The position numbers and the translations under genes are program-made. A stretch of DNA of 64,000 nucleotides, taken from NCBI RefSeq assembly GCF_009720485.1, contig NZ_CP045245.1, positions 1,054,001 to 1,118,000 on the forward strand, given 5' to 3'. Shown here piece after piece: positions 45,576 to 57,948 of the stretch. The notes beneath the pieces were generated by a model, which ran no database searches, was not told where the DNA came from, and saw only the letters and a list, made by a program, of their open reading frames with translations. Source of the stretch: Cellulomonas sp. JZ18. Lineage in GTDB: Bacteria; Actinomycetota; Actinomycetes; Actinomycetales; Cellulomonadaceae. Position 1 is the first letter of the stretch, and each line of letters opens with the position of its first letter.

Positions 45576-46160
45576 ATGACCACGTCGCGGCACGCGGCTC
45601 CGGGCACCGCCGCGCCCTCCTGGCCGCCCCGTCCCGGCGCGACCCCGGGGCCCGGTCCCGCCGCCGGTGGTCCGGCGCCGTGGGGCGTCGGTCCGCCCGT
45701 CGCGCCGCCGCCCGCCGTGGCGCGGCCCGTCGCCGCAGACGCAGTCGCGGGCGCGCACGCCGTCGCGGAGCCGCGGGTCGGCCCCGGGCCGAACGCCGAC
45801 CCCGCCCGTGCCGCGGACCCGGGACCGGCACCCGTCGACGCCGAGGACGTCCCGCCCGAGGAGCGTCCGCTCGACCCGCGCGCGATCGCCCGCGCCTCGC
45901 TCGCCGCGGGCCGCAACGCGTCGCTGTTCTGGACCCTGGGCGGGGTGGCCGCGTCGGTGGGCGCGGCCTTCCTCGCCGGTGCCGCCGCGGGCGCGTACGC
46001 CCTGGCGGGGCTGCTCGTCGTCTTCGCCGTGGTCCGCGCCGTGCTGCCGTCGCCGGGACCGGCGGCGGTGACCGTCCGCGCCAAGGGCCTCGATTTGACC
46101 GTCCTCCTGCTCGCGGCGGCCGCGCTCGCGACCCTCGCGTCCATCGCCCCCACCGGCTGA
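45576..46160 (+). CDS. DUF3017-family membrane protein
   Basis: The 194-residue protein starts at ATG 45576 with GAGAGGGAG upstream. The first 100 residues are a soluble tail rich in Pro, Ala and Gly. The C-terminal 85 residues fit DUF3017: SLFWTLGGVAASVGAAFLAGAAAG, YALAGLLVVFAVVRAVLP, VTVRAKGLDLTVLLLAAAALATLASIAP, giving three to four helices. In other actinobacteria this family is found close to purH and mdh, as here. The function is unknown. The stop codon lies inside a 19-nt duplication. Confidence 0.75.
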   Translation: MTTSRHAAPGTAAPSWPPRPGATPGPGPAAGGPAPWGVGPPVAPPPAVARPVAADAVAGAHAVAEPRVGPGPNADPARAADPGPAPVDAEDVPPEERPLDPRAIARASLAAGRNASLFWTLGGVAASVGAAFLAGAAAGAYALAGLLVVFAVVRAVLPSPGPAAVTVRAKGLDLTVLLLAAAALATLASIAPTG

Positions 46161-46182
46161 CACCGCCCCCACCGGCTGACGC
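46145..46182 (+). repeat. 19-nt tandem duplication spanning the DUF3017 stop codon
   Basis: cgcccccaccggctgacac (46145-46163) is followed directly by cgcccccaccggctgacgc (46164-46182), 18 of 19 identical. Both contain the gene's end (PTG and TGA). The unit length is the same as in the repeat after the DUF456 gene at 30718, also over a stop codon. Confidence 0.8.
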
Positions 46183-46205
46183 CGGGGCACGCGGCCCCGG
46201 ACGCA

Positions 46206-46249
46206 CGACGAGCGTGCGACCCGGCCGGTGCCGGGTCGCACGCTCGTCG
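46206..46249. terminator. Strong bidirectional terminator
   Basis: A perfect 20-bp stem (CGACGAGCGTGCGACCCGGC at 46206-46225, complement at 46230-46249) closes a CGGT loop, between the convergent DUF3017 and aquaporin genes. It is one of the longest stems in the window. Confidence 0.88.
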
Positions 46250-46270
46250 GCGTGCGGGGAGTGCGGCCCG

Positions 46271-47431
46271 TCAGGGACGGCGCTCGTCGACGACGACGAC
46301 GTCGTCCTCGACCACGTACGTCTCGTCCTCGCCGAACAGCGAGTCCTCAGCGGGCTCGGCCGCGAACGCGCGGTACACGAGGGCCGCGATCGCGGCACCG
46401 AGCAGCGGCGCGACCCAGAACAGCCACACCTGCTCGAGCGCCCAGCTCTCGGAGAAGATCGCGGCCGCGAGGGAGCGGGCCGGGTTGAGCGAGCCGTTCG
46501 TGACGGGCGTCGCGACGAGCAGCAGGACCGTCAGCGACAGGCCGACCGCGAACGGCACGTGCGCCTTGTTCGCCCGGCGGTCGGTGGCGCCGAGGATGAC
46601 GCCGACGAACACGGCCGTCGCGACGACCTCCACGAGCAGGGCGGCGACGAGCGTGAACTCGGCCTGCTCGCCGGACAGGCGCGCGAGCGGGGAGTGGTCG
46701 CCGTAGCCGTTCGCCGTGCCGCTGAACAGGCCGCGGCGGGACGTGTCGCCGGTCTGGCTGACGAGCCCGGGCAGGCCCGAGGGGATGGTCAGGTACAGCA
46801 CGGCGGCGGCGAGGGCGCCACCGACGACCTGCGCGAGCCAGTAGGGCAGCAGGTCGCGGAACGGGGTGCGGCCGGCCAGGCACGCCCCGAACGTGACCGC
46901 GGGGTTGAAGTGGCCGCCGGAGACGGCGCCGAACGCGACGATGCTCGCGAGCAGCGCGATGCCGAAGCCGAGCGCGACGGCCAGCCCGCCGCCGACGTTG
47001 CTGAACGTCGCGTACAGCGCGATGCCGACACCGGCGAGCACGAGGAAGAACGTGCCGAGGGCCTCGGCGCCCAGGCGGGCGAGCAGGCCGGGCGTCGCGG
47101 TGACGACCGTGCCTGCCGGGACGACGTACGCGTCCTCCTCGGCGACCTCGTCGACGGCCGGGCGGGCCGGCGTCGCCGAGGTGGACCCGGCGGTGGACCC
47201 GGCGGCGGACCCCGCGGTGGACGCGGCGGTGGACCCCGCGGTCGACCCGGCGGTCGTGCCCGGTGCGGCTGCCGACGCGGTTGCCGAGGTGCCGGCGCCG
47301 GGTGCGGCCGGGGCGGGCGTGCCCGCGGCGGCGGCCGGCAGGGTGGCGTCCGCGGGCGTCGTCGCGGCCGTCGCGTTCGGGTCCTCGGGCAGGGGAGTGC
47401 CCTCGGGGCTGTCAGGCTTCTGCTGGGACAT
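46271..47431 (-). CDS. Aquaporin / MIP-family channel with a long N-terminal tail
   Basis: The 386-residue protein contains a full MIP channel: six helices with the two pore loops HFNPAVTFG and SLNPARSLA, starting at LLARLGAEALGTFFLVLAGVGIALY. Water or small uncharged solutes are the expected cargo. The first 113 residues are an unusual soluble tail of Ala, Thr, Pro, Gly and Ser, including the repeated TAGSTAGSTAASTAGSAAGS encoded by 12-nt tandem units at about 47170-47260. The C-terminal tail is acidic (EDETYVVEDDVVVVDERRP). The start at ATG 47431 is conventional; a shorter start without the tail is not excluded. It is close to aquaporin Z-type actinobacterial proteins. Confidence 0.85.
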   Translation of the reverse strand: MSQQKPDSPEGTPLPEDPNATAATTPADATLPAAAAGTPAPAAPGAGTSATASAAAPGTTAGSTAGSTAASTAGSAAGSTAGSTSATPARPAVDEVAEEDAYVVPAGTVVTATPGLLARLGAEALGTFFLVLAGVGIALYATFSNVGGGLAVALGFGIALLASIVAFGAVSGGHFNPAVTFGACLAGRTPFRDLLPYWLAQVVGGALAAAVLYLTIPSGLPGLVSQTGDTSRRGLFSGTANGYGDHSPLARLSGEQAEFTLVAALLVEVVATAVFVGVILGATDRRANKAHVPFAVGLSLTVLLLVATPVTNGSLNPARSLAAAIFSESWALEQVWLFWVAPLLGAAIAALVYRAFAAEPAEDSLFGEDETYVVEDDVVVVDERRP

Positions 47432-47630
47432 GTCGGTCCTGTCGTCTCGAGGTGACGTCGCCACCGTGCGAGGTGCCGGCCGCACCCGGACGAATCCGGA
47501 CGTGCGGGGCACGTTGTCGTGTGCGCGGGCCAGCATGCCAGCCCGGGCTGTGCCGGGCACGGGGTGCGCGGGGTCCGCTCGCGGCGGGGGTGCGCGGCGA
47601 CGAGGACCGGGCCCGCCGCCCCGCCCCAGG

Positions 47631-47654
47631 TCTCTCGACGTCGAGTAACCTGGG
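47631..47654. promoter_or_regulatory. Palindromic element and -10 box of icd, shared with sucC
   Basis: The perfect 12-bp palindrome CTCGACGTCGAG (47634-47645) abuts the -10 element TAACCT (47646-47651), so a bound protein would cover the core promoter. The 24-nt block is 21/24 identical to that before sucC (34130-34153). In Streptomyces a MarR-type protein (TamR) is known to control icd and other TCA genes; whether its site matches this one is not known to me. Confidence 0.7.
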
Positions 47655-47689
47655 CGCGACAACCCCGGCACTGAAGAGGCAGGACTCGC

Positions 47690-50069
<2,380 letters not shown>

Positions 50070-50077
50070 GGGCTCGG

Positions 50078-50350
50078 GTGCGGCTAGCGGTGCGCGTGTG
50101 CCCCGGCGCGTCGCGCACGCGGGTGGGGGGCACGTACGACGACCGGCTCGTCGTGGCCGTGACGGCGCGGGCCGTCGAGGGGGCGGCCACCGAGGCGGTG
50201 CTGCGGGCTGTGGCCGACGCGCTCGGCGTGCGGCCGCGGCACGTGCGGCTCGTGGCCGGGGCGACGAGCCGCGACAAGGTCCTCGACGTGGACGAGGACG
50301 CGGTGACCCCGCCGGTGCTCGACGCCCTGGCGCGCCTGCGGGCGGGCTGA
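50078..50350 (+). CDS. DUF167-family protein
   Basis: The 90-residue protein matches the DUF167 (YggU) fold: [29 protein letters not shown] near the N-terminus and [28 protein letters not shown] near the C-terminus; the GATSRDKVL block is the family hallmark. Its role is unknown. GTG start 8 nt after mdh, probably cotranscribed. Confidence 0.85.
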   Translation: MRLAVRVCPGASRTRVGGTYDDRLVVAVTARAVEGAATEAVLRAVADALGVRPRHVRLVAGATSRDKVLDVDEDAVTPPVLDALARLRAG

Positions 50351-50380
50351 CCGGGGCGCCCCGGCCGGCCCGCCCGTGCG

Positions 50381-51712
50381 TCAGCGGCGTCCCCGCATCG
50401 CGTCGAGCACCACGGTGAACACGTCCGTGTTGTCCTGCGCGCGTGCGAGACGCTCCGCCCGCGGCCCCTCGGCCGACAGCGGCGTCGCGGCGCCCGTGTG
50501 CCCGCCGGTGGTCCAGTCCACCGTGAACTGCAGGTCGCTGCCGGCGATCGGGAACGGGCCGTCCTCCAGGCTCTGCAGGACGCCCGGGTCGGTGGCGGCG
50601 GGGTCGCCCGACTCGTCCTCGGCGTCGACGTTCTCGATCGCGAGGCCGCCCGTCTCGTGGTCGCCCACGACGACGACGAGAGTGTCGCGGTGCCGCGCCG
50701 CGAAGTCGCGCACCAGCGCCACGGTCTCGTCGAACGCCTGCCCCGCCTCGATGGTGAGGGCCGCGTTGTTCGCGTGCGCCATCTCGTCGATGCCCTCCTC
50801 CTCGACGACGAGGAAGAAGCCGTGCCGGTCGCGCGCGAGAACGTCGAGCGCCTTCGCGGTCATGGTCGCGAGCGGCACGACGGGTGCGTACTCGTCGCCC
50901 TGGCCCTCGGGTGCCTGCTCGAACATCTCCTCGTTCGCGAACAGGCCGAGCACCCGGTCGGCGCGGGTCGCGGCGAGCTCCTCGGCGGTCGTGACGTAGT
51001 CGTAGCCGATCGCCTCGGCGCGGGCCACGAGGTCGCCCTCGGTGCTGCGGCTGACCTCCGGCCGCGGGTCCGCCGGGTCGTCGGGGTAGGCGCCCTCGTC
51101 GCCCTCCGGGTACCACCAGTCCTCGCCGCCGCCGAGGATCACGTCCGGGCGGGTGTCGTCGAGGTACTGCCGGGCGATCTCGCTCTGGTCGCCACGGTCG
51201 GGGACGTGCGCGCCGAACGCCGCCGGGGTCGCGTCGGTGACCTGCGCGGTCGTGACGAGCCCGGTCGCCTTGCGCAGCCGCGCTGCGTGCTCGAGGAGGG
51301 TCGGGACCGGGGTGCCGTCGACGTCGACGGACACGGCGCCGTTGTACGTGCGCACACCGGTGGCGAACGCCGTGGCGCCGGCGGCCGAGTCGGTCACCGC
51401 CTCCTCGGGGTCGGCGGGGTCGGTGCGCGTCCAGCCCGCGTACCGCAGGCCGTCCATCGCCAGCTCGCCGTCGCGTCCCACCGTGGCGAGCCGGATCGCG
51501 TCGCGGGCCGCGATGCCGAGCCCGTCGCCGACCAGGAGGACGACGTTCCGTGCCGGCCGTGACCCGCCGCCCCACCAGCCGCCGTCGGGGGCGGCGCCCC
51601 GCTCACCCGTCCCGTCCGCGGCCCCGGTGGCGCCGCTCGCCGCGAGCACCAGCGTGAGGGCTGTCGCCCCGAGCGCCGTGCCTCGTCCCCGTGCCGTACG
51701 CAGACCGCCCAT
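50381..51712 (-). CDS. Secreted alkaline phosphatase (PhoA family)
   Basis: The 443-residue exported enzyme hydrolyses phosphomonoesters. The signal region (TARGRGTALGATALTLVLAASGATGA) has a basic head and hydrophobic core. The first metal Asp is in LLVGDGLG, the nucleophilic Ser in EAVTDSAAGATAFATG, another metal cluster in FFLVVEEEGIDEMAHANN, the Asp-His pair in VVVVGDHETGG and the last His in TTGGHTGAA. All three metal sites can be recognised. There is no neighbouring phosphate-regulon gene. Start ATG 51712. Confidence 0.9.
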   Translation of the reverse strand: MGGLRTARGRGTALGATALTLVLAASGATGAADGTGERGAAPDGGWWGGGSRPARNVVLLVGDGLGIAARDAIRLATVGRDGELAMDGLRYAGWTRTDPADPEEAVTDSAAGATAFATGVRTYNGAVSVDVDGTPVPTLLEHAARLRKATGLVTTAQVTDATPAAFGAHVPDRGDQSEIARQYLDDTRPDVILGGGEDWWYPEGDEGAYPDDPADPRPEVSRSTEGDLVARAEAIGYDYVTTAEELAATRADRVLGLFANEEMFEQAPEGQGDEYAPVVPLATMTAKALDVLARDRHGFFLVVEEEGIDEMAHANNAALTIEAGQAFDETVALVRDFAARHRDTLVVVVGDHETGGLAIENVDAEDESGDPAATDPGVLQSLEDGPFPIAGSDLQFTVDWTTGGHTGAATPLSAEGPRAERLARAQDNTDVFTVVLDAMRGRR

Positions 51713-51866
51713 CGTCCCGCCCCCGTCGTCGAACCTCGTCGTTCACCCTGACGTCGGCCGGGGGCACGTGCCCCCCTGCGGGCCATGCTCCGTCCGTCGC
51801 GCACGGCCCGCAAGGGTCTGCGCGGGGCGTCCGGATCGACCGGTACGACGACTTCGCCGGAATCCC

Positions 51867-51897
51867 TTGCTGAAAGTTGACGCAAACGGTTACCGTC
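51867..51897 (+). promoter_or_regulatory. Promoter and LacI-type operator of the amylopullulanase gene
   Basis: The palindrome GACG-NN-AAC-G-GTT-NN-CGTC (51879-51897) carries the AACGGTT core of LacI-family sites. It overlaps the possible -35 TTGCTG (51867-51872) and -10 TTACCG (51890-51895, 17-nt spacing) of the downstream starch enzyme. This points to repression by a MalR-like regulator, which is not in the window. Confidence 0.6.
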
Positions 51898-51948
51898 GCG
51901 GGACTGCCCACCTCCGGCACGACGTCGTGCCGTGACGAAGGAGTCCCG

Positions 51949-54900
51949 ATGGTCGGCGCCCGCACGCGTCCTGGCTCGTCCCTGCCCCCGGCCGGCCCCG
52001 CCCGGTCCCGTCCCACCGTCCCCGCCTCGGCCGGCGGCTCTCGGCCGCGGGCACCGCGCTCGCCGTGGGCGCCGTCGGCGCGGCGGCAGCGCTCGTGCCC
52101 AGCGCCGCCTCGGCGGCACCCGGCGGCGTCGCGCTCGTCGGGAGCCTCCAGAGCGAGCTCGGCTGCGCCGCCGACTGGGACCCCGCGTGCCCCGCGACCG
52201 AGCTGGCCCCGACCGACGTCCCCGGCCGGTTCTCCGCCACGTTCGAGGTGCCCGAGGGCACCCACGAGTGGAAGGTCGCGCTCGACGACGCCTGGGACGC
52301 CTCGTACGGCGCGGACGGCACCGACGCGAACACCCCGCTCGTGCTCGCCGGCCCGGCGCGCCTGACGTTCACGTACGACGACACGAGCCACCGCACGGCC
52401 GTGACCGTCACCGACCTGCGCGGCGGCTACACGGACGCCGACGCGGACCTCGTCGCCGAGCCCGTGCGCGACCCGGGCGCCGGCGAGCAGTTCTACTTCG
52501 TCATGACCGACCGGTTCGCGAACGCGGACCCGTCCAACGACACGGGCGGCCTCGAGGGCGACCGCCTCGCGACGGGCCTCGACCCCACCGACAAGGGCTT
52601 CTTCCACGGCGGCGACGTCGCGGGGCTGCGCGAGCGGCTCGACTACATCGAGGGCCTCGGCACGACGGCGATCTGGCTGACGCCGTCGTTCCTCAACCGG
52701 CCCGTGCAGGGCGAGGGCGCGGACGCGTCCGCCGGCTACCACGGCTACTGGGTCACCGACTTCACGCGCATCGACCCGCACCTCGGCACGAACGCCGAGC
52801 TCGAGGCGCTCATCGACGAGGCCCACGCGCGCGGCATCGAGGTGTACTTCGACATCATCACGAACCACACCGCCGACGTCATCGACTACGCCGAGAAGCA
52901 GTACACGTACGTCGAGAAGTCCGCGGAGCCGTACCGCGACGCCGCGGGCGAGGCGTTCGACCCCGCGGACTTCGCCGGCACCGACGACTTCCCGGCGCTC
53001 GACCCGGCCAGGTCCTTCCCGTACACGCCCGTCGTCGACCCGGCCGACGCCGACCTCAAGGTCCCGGCCTGGCTGAACGACCCGACGCTGTACCACAACC
53101 GCGGCAACTCGACGTGGACGGGGGAGTCCGTCACCTACGGGGACTTCGACGGGCTCGACGACCTCATGACCGAGCACCCCGACGTCGTCCAGGGCTTCGT
53201 GGACGTCTACGAGGCGTGGGTCGACCTCGGCATCGACGGCTTCCGCATCGACACGGTCAAGCACGTGAACGGGGAGTTCTGGGAGACGTTCACGACGGCG
53301 ATCGCCGAGCACGCGGCGTCGGTGGGCAACCCCGACTTCTTCATGTTCGGCGAGGTGTACGACGCCGACTCCGCGAAGACCGCGCCCTACGTGCGCGACA
53401 CGGACATGAACGCCGTCCTCGACTTCTCGTTCCAGGCCGCGGCGGCGAGCTACGCCACGGGACTGTCGGCCGCCGGCCTGCAGGCGCTGTACGCGAGCGA
53501 CGACCGGTACACTACGCCGACCAGCAACGCGCAGGCGCTGCCCACGTTCCTCGGCAACCACGACATGGGCCGGATCGGGTACGCGGTGAGGGGGCCACGC
53601 GCCCGCAGGACCGCTCCGGCCTCGCGCACGCCCTCATGTACCTCACCCGCGGCCAGCCGGTCGTCTACTACGGCGACGAGCAGGGCTTCGTGGGTGCGGG
53701 CTCGCTCGGCGGCAAGGACAAGGACGCGCGGCAGTCGCTGTTCGCGACGCAGGTGCCGGAGTACGCCGACCAGACGCTGCTCGACGGCACGCCGGCGGGC
53801 TCGGTGGACCGGTACGGGACGGACACGGCGCTGTACACGCACATCGGGCGCCTCGCCGAGCTGCGGGCGAGCACGCCGGCGCTCACGAGCGGCGCCCAGG
53901 TCGAGCGGTACGCCGACGGCCCGGTCTACGCGTTCTCCCGCGTCGGCGACGACGACGTCGAGCACCTCGTCGCCACGAACAACGCCACGACGGCGGCGAC
54001 CGTCACGGTCGACACCCTCACCCCCGGTGCCACGTTCGCGCCGCTGCTGGCGACCACCGGCACGACGACCGCGGACGCGGCACCGGTCACCGCCGCGGCG
54101 GACGGCACGGTGCAGCTCACGGTCCCGGCGCTCGGTGCGGTCGTGCTGCGCGCCGACGCGCCCGTCGCGGCGGGCGACGACGCGATCACGCTCACCGTGC
54201 CCGGCGCGGGTGCGGCGGTCACGGGCTCGGCCCCGGTCGCGGCCGACGTCGCCGACGACGTCCTGGCGACGACGTCGTTCGCGTACCGCGTCGTCGGCTC
54301 GGACGAGTGGACGCCGCTCGGCACCGCCGAGACGACCGCCCCGCGCGTCTACCACGACGTCGACGATTTCGCCCCGGGCACGCTCGTCGAGTACCGCGCG
54401 GTGCGCGAGGACGTCGCGGGCGGGCGCAGCGCGGCGTCGACGTACGCGAGCGTCGGCGTCGCGGTCGACGGCGTCGTGCCGCCGACCGACCCGACGGACC
54501 TCGTCGTGAGCGTCCCCGGCAGTCACAACGCCGCGATGGGCTGCCCGGGCGACTGGCAGCCGGACTGCGAGGCCGCGCGCCTCGAGCAGGTCGCGGGCTC
54601 GGTGTACGCCGGCACGTTCACGCTCAAGCCCGGCTCCTACGAGTACAAGGTCGCGATCGGCGGCACGTGGGACGAGAACTACGGCGCGGGCGGTGCGCCC
54701 GGCGGCGCGAACATCACGTACACCGTGCCCGGGGACGCGGACCAGCAGGTGACCTTCGTCTACGACCACGCGACGCACCAGGTCACCTCGTCCGCGCAGG
54801 GCGCGCTGATCACCCTGCCGGGCAGCGCGCAGAGCGAGCTCGGCTGCGCCGCGGACTGGGACCCGGCGTGCCTGGCGGCCGTCCTGATCGACGGCGACGG

Positions 54901-57877
54901 GGACGGCACCGCCGTCTTCACGGCACCCGACCTGCCCGCGGGCACGTACGAGGTCAAGGTCGCGCACGGCCTGTCCTGGGCGGAGAACTACGGCGCCGGC
55001 GGTGCGGCGGGCGGTGCGAACATCGCGTTCGCGACGCCCGGCGGGCAGCCCGTGACCTTCACGTACGACCTCGCCACGCACGTGCTCACCGTCGGCGTGG
55101 CCGACCCGCCGCTGCCCGGCACTGGGCAGGCCGCCGCGCACTGGGTCGAGCAGGACCTGCTCGCGTGGCCGACGTCGTTGGTCCCGGCGGTCACGGCCCC
55201 CGCGGACCTGGCGTTCACGCTGCACGGCGACCCCGCCGGGGCCCTCGAGGTCGTCGAGGGCGAGGTGACGGGCGGTGAGACGCACGCGCTCGCGCTCGAC
55301 CCGGACGGGCTGGGGGAGGACGTGCTCGCGCGCTTCCCGGCCCTGGAGGGGTACCTGGCCCTGCGGCTCGCGGACGCGGACCGGGCGACGGTCGAGCGCC
55401 TGCTCGCCGGTGAGCTCCTGGTGCGCCAGGCCGGCCCGGACGGGACCGGCCAGGCCGTGACCGCGGTGCAGGTGCCGGGCGTCCTCGACGACCTGTACGC
55501 CGACCGCGCGACGGACCGCACGCTGGGCACGACGTGGCGCAAGGGCGCCCCGAGCCTCGCGCTGTGGGCCCCGACCGCGCAGGACGTCGACCTCCTGGTG
55601 TGGCCGGCGGACCGGCGCGGGCGCCTGGACACGTCCGCCGAGCCGACGCGGGTCGCCGCCGAGCGGCAGCGGGACGGGGCCTGGACGGCCTCCGGACCGA
55701 GGGCGTGGGCGGGCGCCGCCTACCTGTGGGAGGTGACGGTCTACGCGCCCACCACGGGGAAGGTCGAGGTCAACCGGGTCACCGACCCGTACGCGGTCGC
55801 CCTGACGCTGAACAGCACGCACGGCGTCCTCGTCGACCTCGACGACCCCCGGTACCGCCCGAGGCAGTGGGAGCGCACGAGGCAGCCGGTGGTGCGGCCC
55901 GTGGACCAGACGATCTACGAGCTGCACGTGCGCGACTTCTCGATCTCGGACGCCACGGTGCCCGAGCGGTTGCGCGGCACCTACGGCGCGTTCGCGGTGC
56001 GCAGCAGCGACGGGCGCGACCACCTGCGCCGGCTCGCCGACGCCGGGCTGACGACCGTGCACCTGCTCCCGACGTTCGACATCGCGTCCATCGAGGAGGA
56101 CCGGTCGCAGCAGGCGACACCGCAGTGCGACCTCGCGTCCCTGCCGCCGGACTCGCCGGAGCAGCAGGCGTGCGTGACGGCTGTCGCCGGGCAGGACGCG
56201 TTCAACTGGGGCTACGACCCGTGGCACTGGACCGTGCCGGAGGGCTCGTACGCCGTGGACGCCACGGGCGGGGCGCGCATCGCGGAGTTCCGGTCCATGG
56301 TCGGCGCGCTGCACGCCGACGGCCTGCAGGTCGTGCTCGACCAGGTGTTCAACCACACCGCGGCCAGCGGCCAGGACGCGAGGAGCGTGCTGGACCGGGT
56401 CGTGCCGGGGTACTACCACCGGCTGAACGCGACCGGACAGGTCGAGACCTCCACCTGCTGCCAGAACGTCGCGACCGAGCACGCGATGGCCGAGAAGATG
56501 ATGGTCGACTCGGTCGTCACGTGGGCCCGGGACCACAAGGTCGACGGATTCCGCTTCGACCTGATGGGCCACCACTCCCGGCAGACGATGGAGAAGGTGC
56601 GGGCCGCGCTGGACGACCTGACCCCGCGGCGCGACGGCGTCGACGGCTCCCGGGTCTACCTGTACGGCGAGGGCTGGAACTTCGGGGAGGTGGCGGACAA
56701 CCGGCTGTTCGAGCAGGCCACGCAGGGGCAGCTCGGCGGCACCGGGATCGGCACGTTCTCCGACCGGCTCCGCGACGCCGTGCGCGGCGGCGGACCGTTC
56801 GACGAGAACCCCCGCGCCATCCAGGGCTTCGGCTCCGGCGCGTACACCGACCCCAACGGCGACCCCGGCAACGGGACGCCGGAGGAGCAGCTCGCACGGG
56901 TGCGGCACCAGGCCGACCTCGTCCGCCTCGGCATGGCCGGGAACCTGCGGGACTACGCGTTCCTGACCAGCGCGGGCGAGGTCCAGCAGGGCGACGAGAT
57001 CGACTACAACGGCCAGCCGGCCGGGTACGCCGACTCCCCGGAGGAGGTGGTCACGTACGTCGACGCGCACGACAACGAGACCCTGTTCGACAACCTGTAC
57101 CTCAAGCTGCCGCAGGACACCCCGATGGCGGACCGGGTGCGCATGAACACCGTCTCGCTCGCGACGACCGCGCTCGCCCAGACGCCGTCGTTCTGGCACG
57201 CGGGCGCGGACCTGCTGCGCAGCAAGTCGCTCGACCGCAACAGCTACGACTCGGGCGACTGGTTCAACGTCCTCGACTGGTCGGGGCGGACGAACGGGTT
57301 CGGCCGCGGCCTGCCGCCGGCGGCCGACAACGAGCCCAAGTGGCCCTACCAGCAGCCGCTGCTGGCCGACCCGGCCCTCGTCCCGACGCCGCAGGACGTC
57401 GCGACGGCGCGGGAGGCCGCGGCCGAGCTGCTGGAGCTGCGCTCCTCGACCCGCCTGTTCCGGCTCGGGTCCGCGGACCTGATCCGGCAGAAGGTGACCT
57501 TCCCGGGGTCCGGCCCGGACGCCGCTCCCGGCGTGGTCGTCATGCACGTCGACGACCGGACGGGCTGGGACCGCGGGCTGCGCCGCTGGCGCGCCGACGT
57601 CGACCGCCGGCTGGACGGCGTGCTCGTGGTCGTCAACGCCTCCGACGAGCCGACGACGCAGACCGTCCCCGCGCTCGCGGGCCGGCGGTACGCGCTCTCG
57701 CCGGTGCAGGCGCACGGGCAGGACCCGGTCGTGCGCACGACGACGTGGCAGCGGGGGACCGGCACGGTCACCGTGCCGCCGCGCACGGTCGCGGTCCTGG
57801 TCGAGCGCACGTCCCACGGCTCCGGGCAGGACGTGCGCGACCTCCTGCGGGACTGGTGGCGCGGCCTGGGCGGCTGA
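51949..57877 (+). CDS. Secreted amylopullulanase with two GH13 domains and three X25 modules (two frame breaks)
   Basis: A very large (about 1976 residues after repair) exported enzyme for starch and pullulan. ATG 51949 follows GAAGGAG by 5 nt. The signal peptide (RRLSAAGTALAVGAVGAAAALV) is reached only by adding a C to the CCCC at 52020-52023. Then come one X25 module (SLQSELGCAADWDPAC), a first GH13 domain with DIITNHTADVID, GFRIDTVKHV (nucleophile Asp), FMFGEVYD (Glu) and FLGNHDMGR, two more X25 modules (about 54500-55100), and a second GH13 domain of pullulanase type (FNWGYDPWHWTVPEGSYA, DQVFNHT, GFRFDLMGHH, YLYGEGWNFGE, YVDAHDNE). The second break is at GGGGG (53590-53594) and is repaired by one G. 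All catalytic residues are present. Confidence 0.88.
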
Positions 57878-57910
57878 GCACCGCCGGCCGCGCGAGGCGC
57901 GGCAGCACCC

Positions 57911-57948
57911 CGTCGAGCGCGGGCGTCCACGGACGCCCGCGCTCGACG
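57911..57948 (+). terminator. Terminator of the amylopullulanase gene
   Basis: CGTCGAGCGCGGGCGTCC (57911-57928) pairs perfectly over 18 bp with 57931-57948, leaving only two unpaired bases. It lies 34 nt after the stop codon. Confidence 0.85.
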
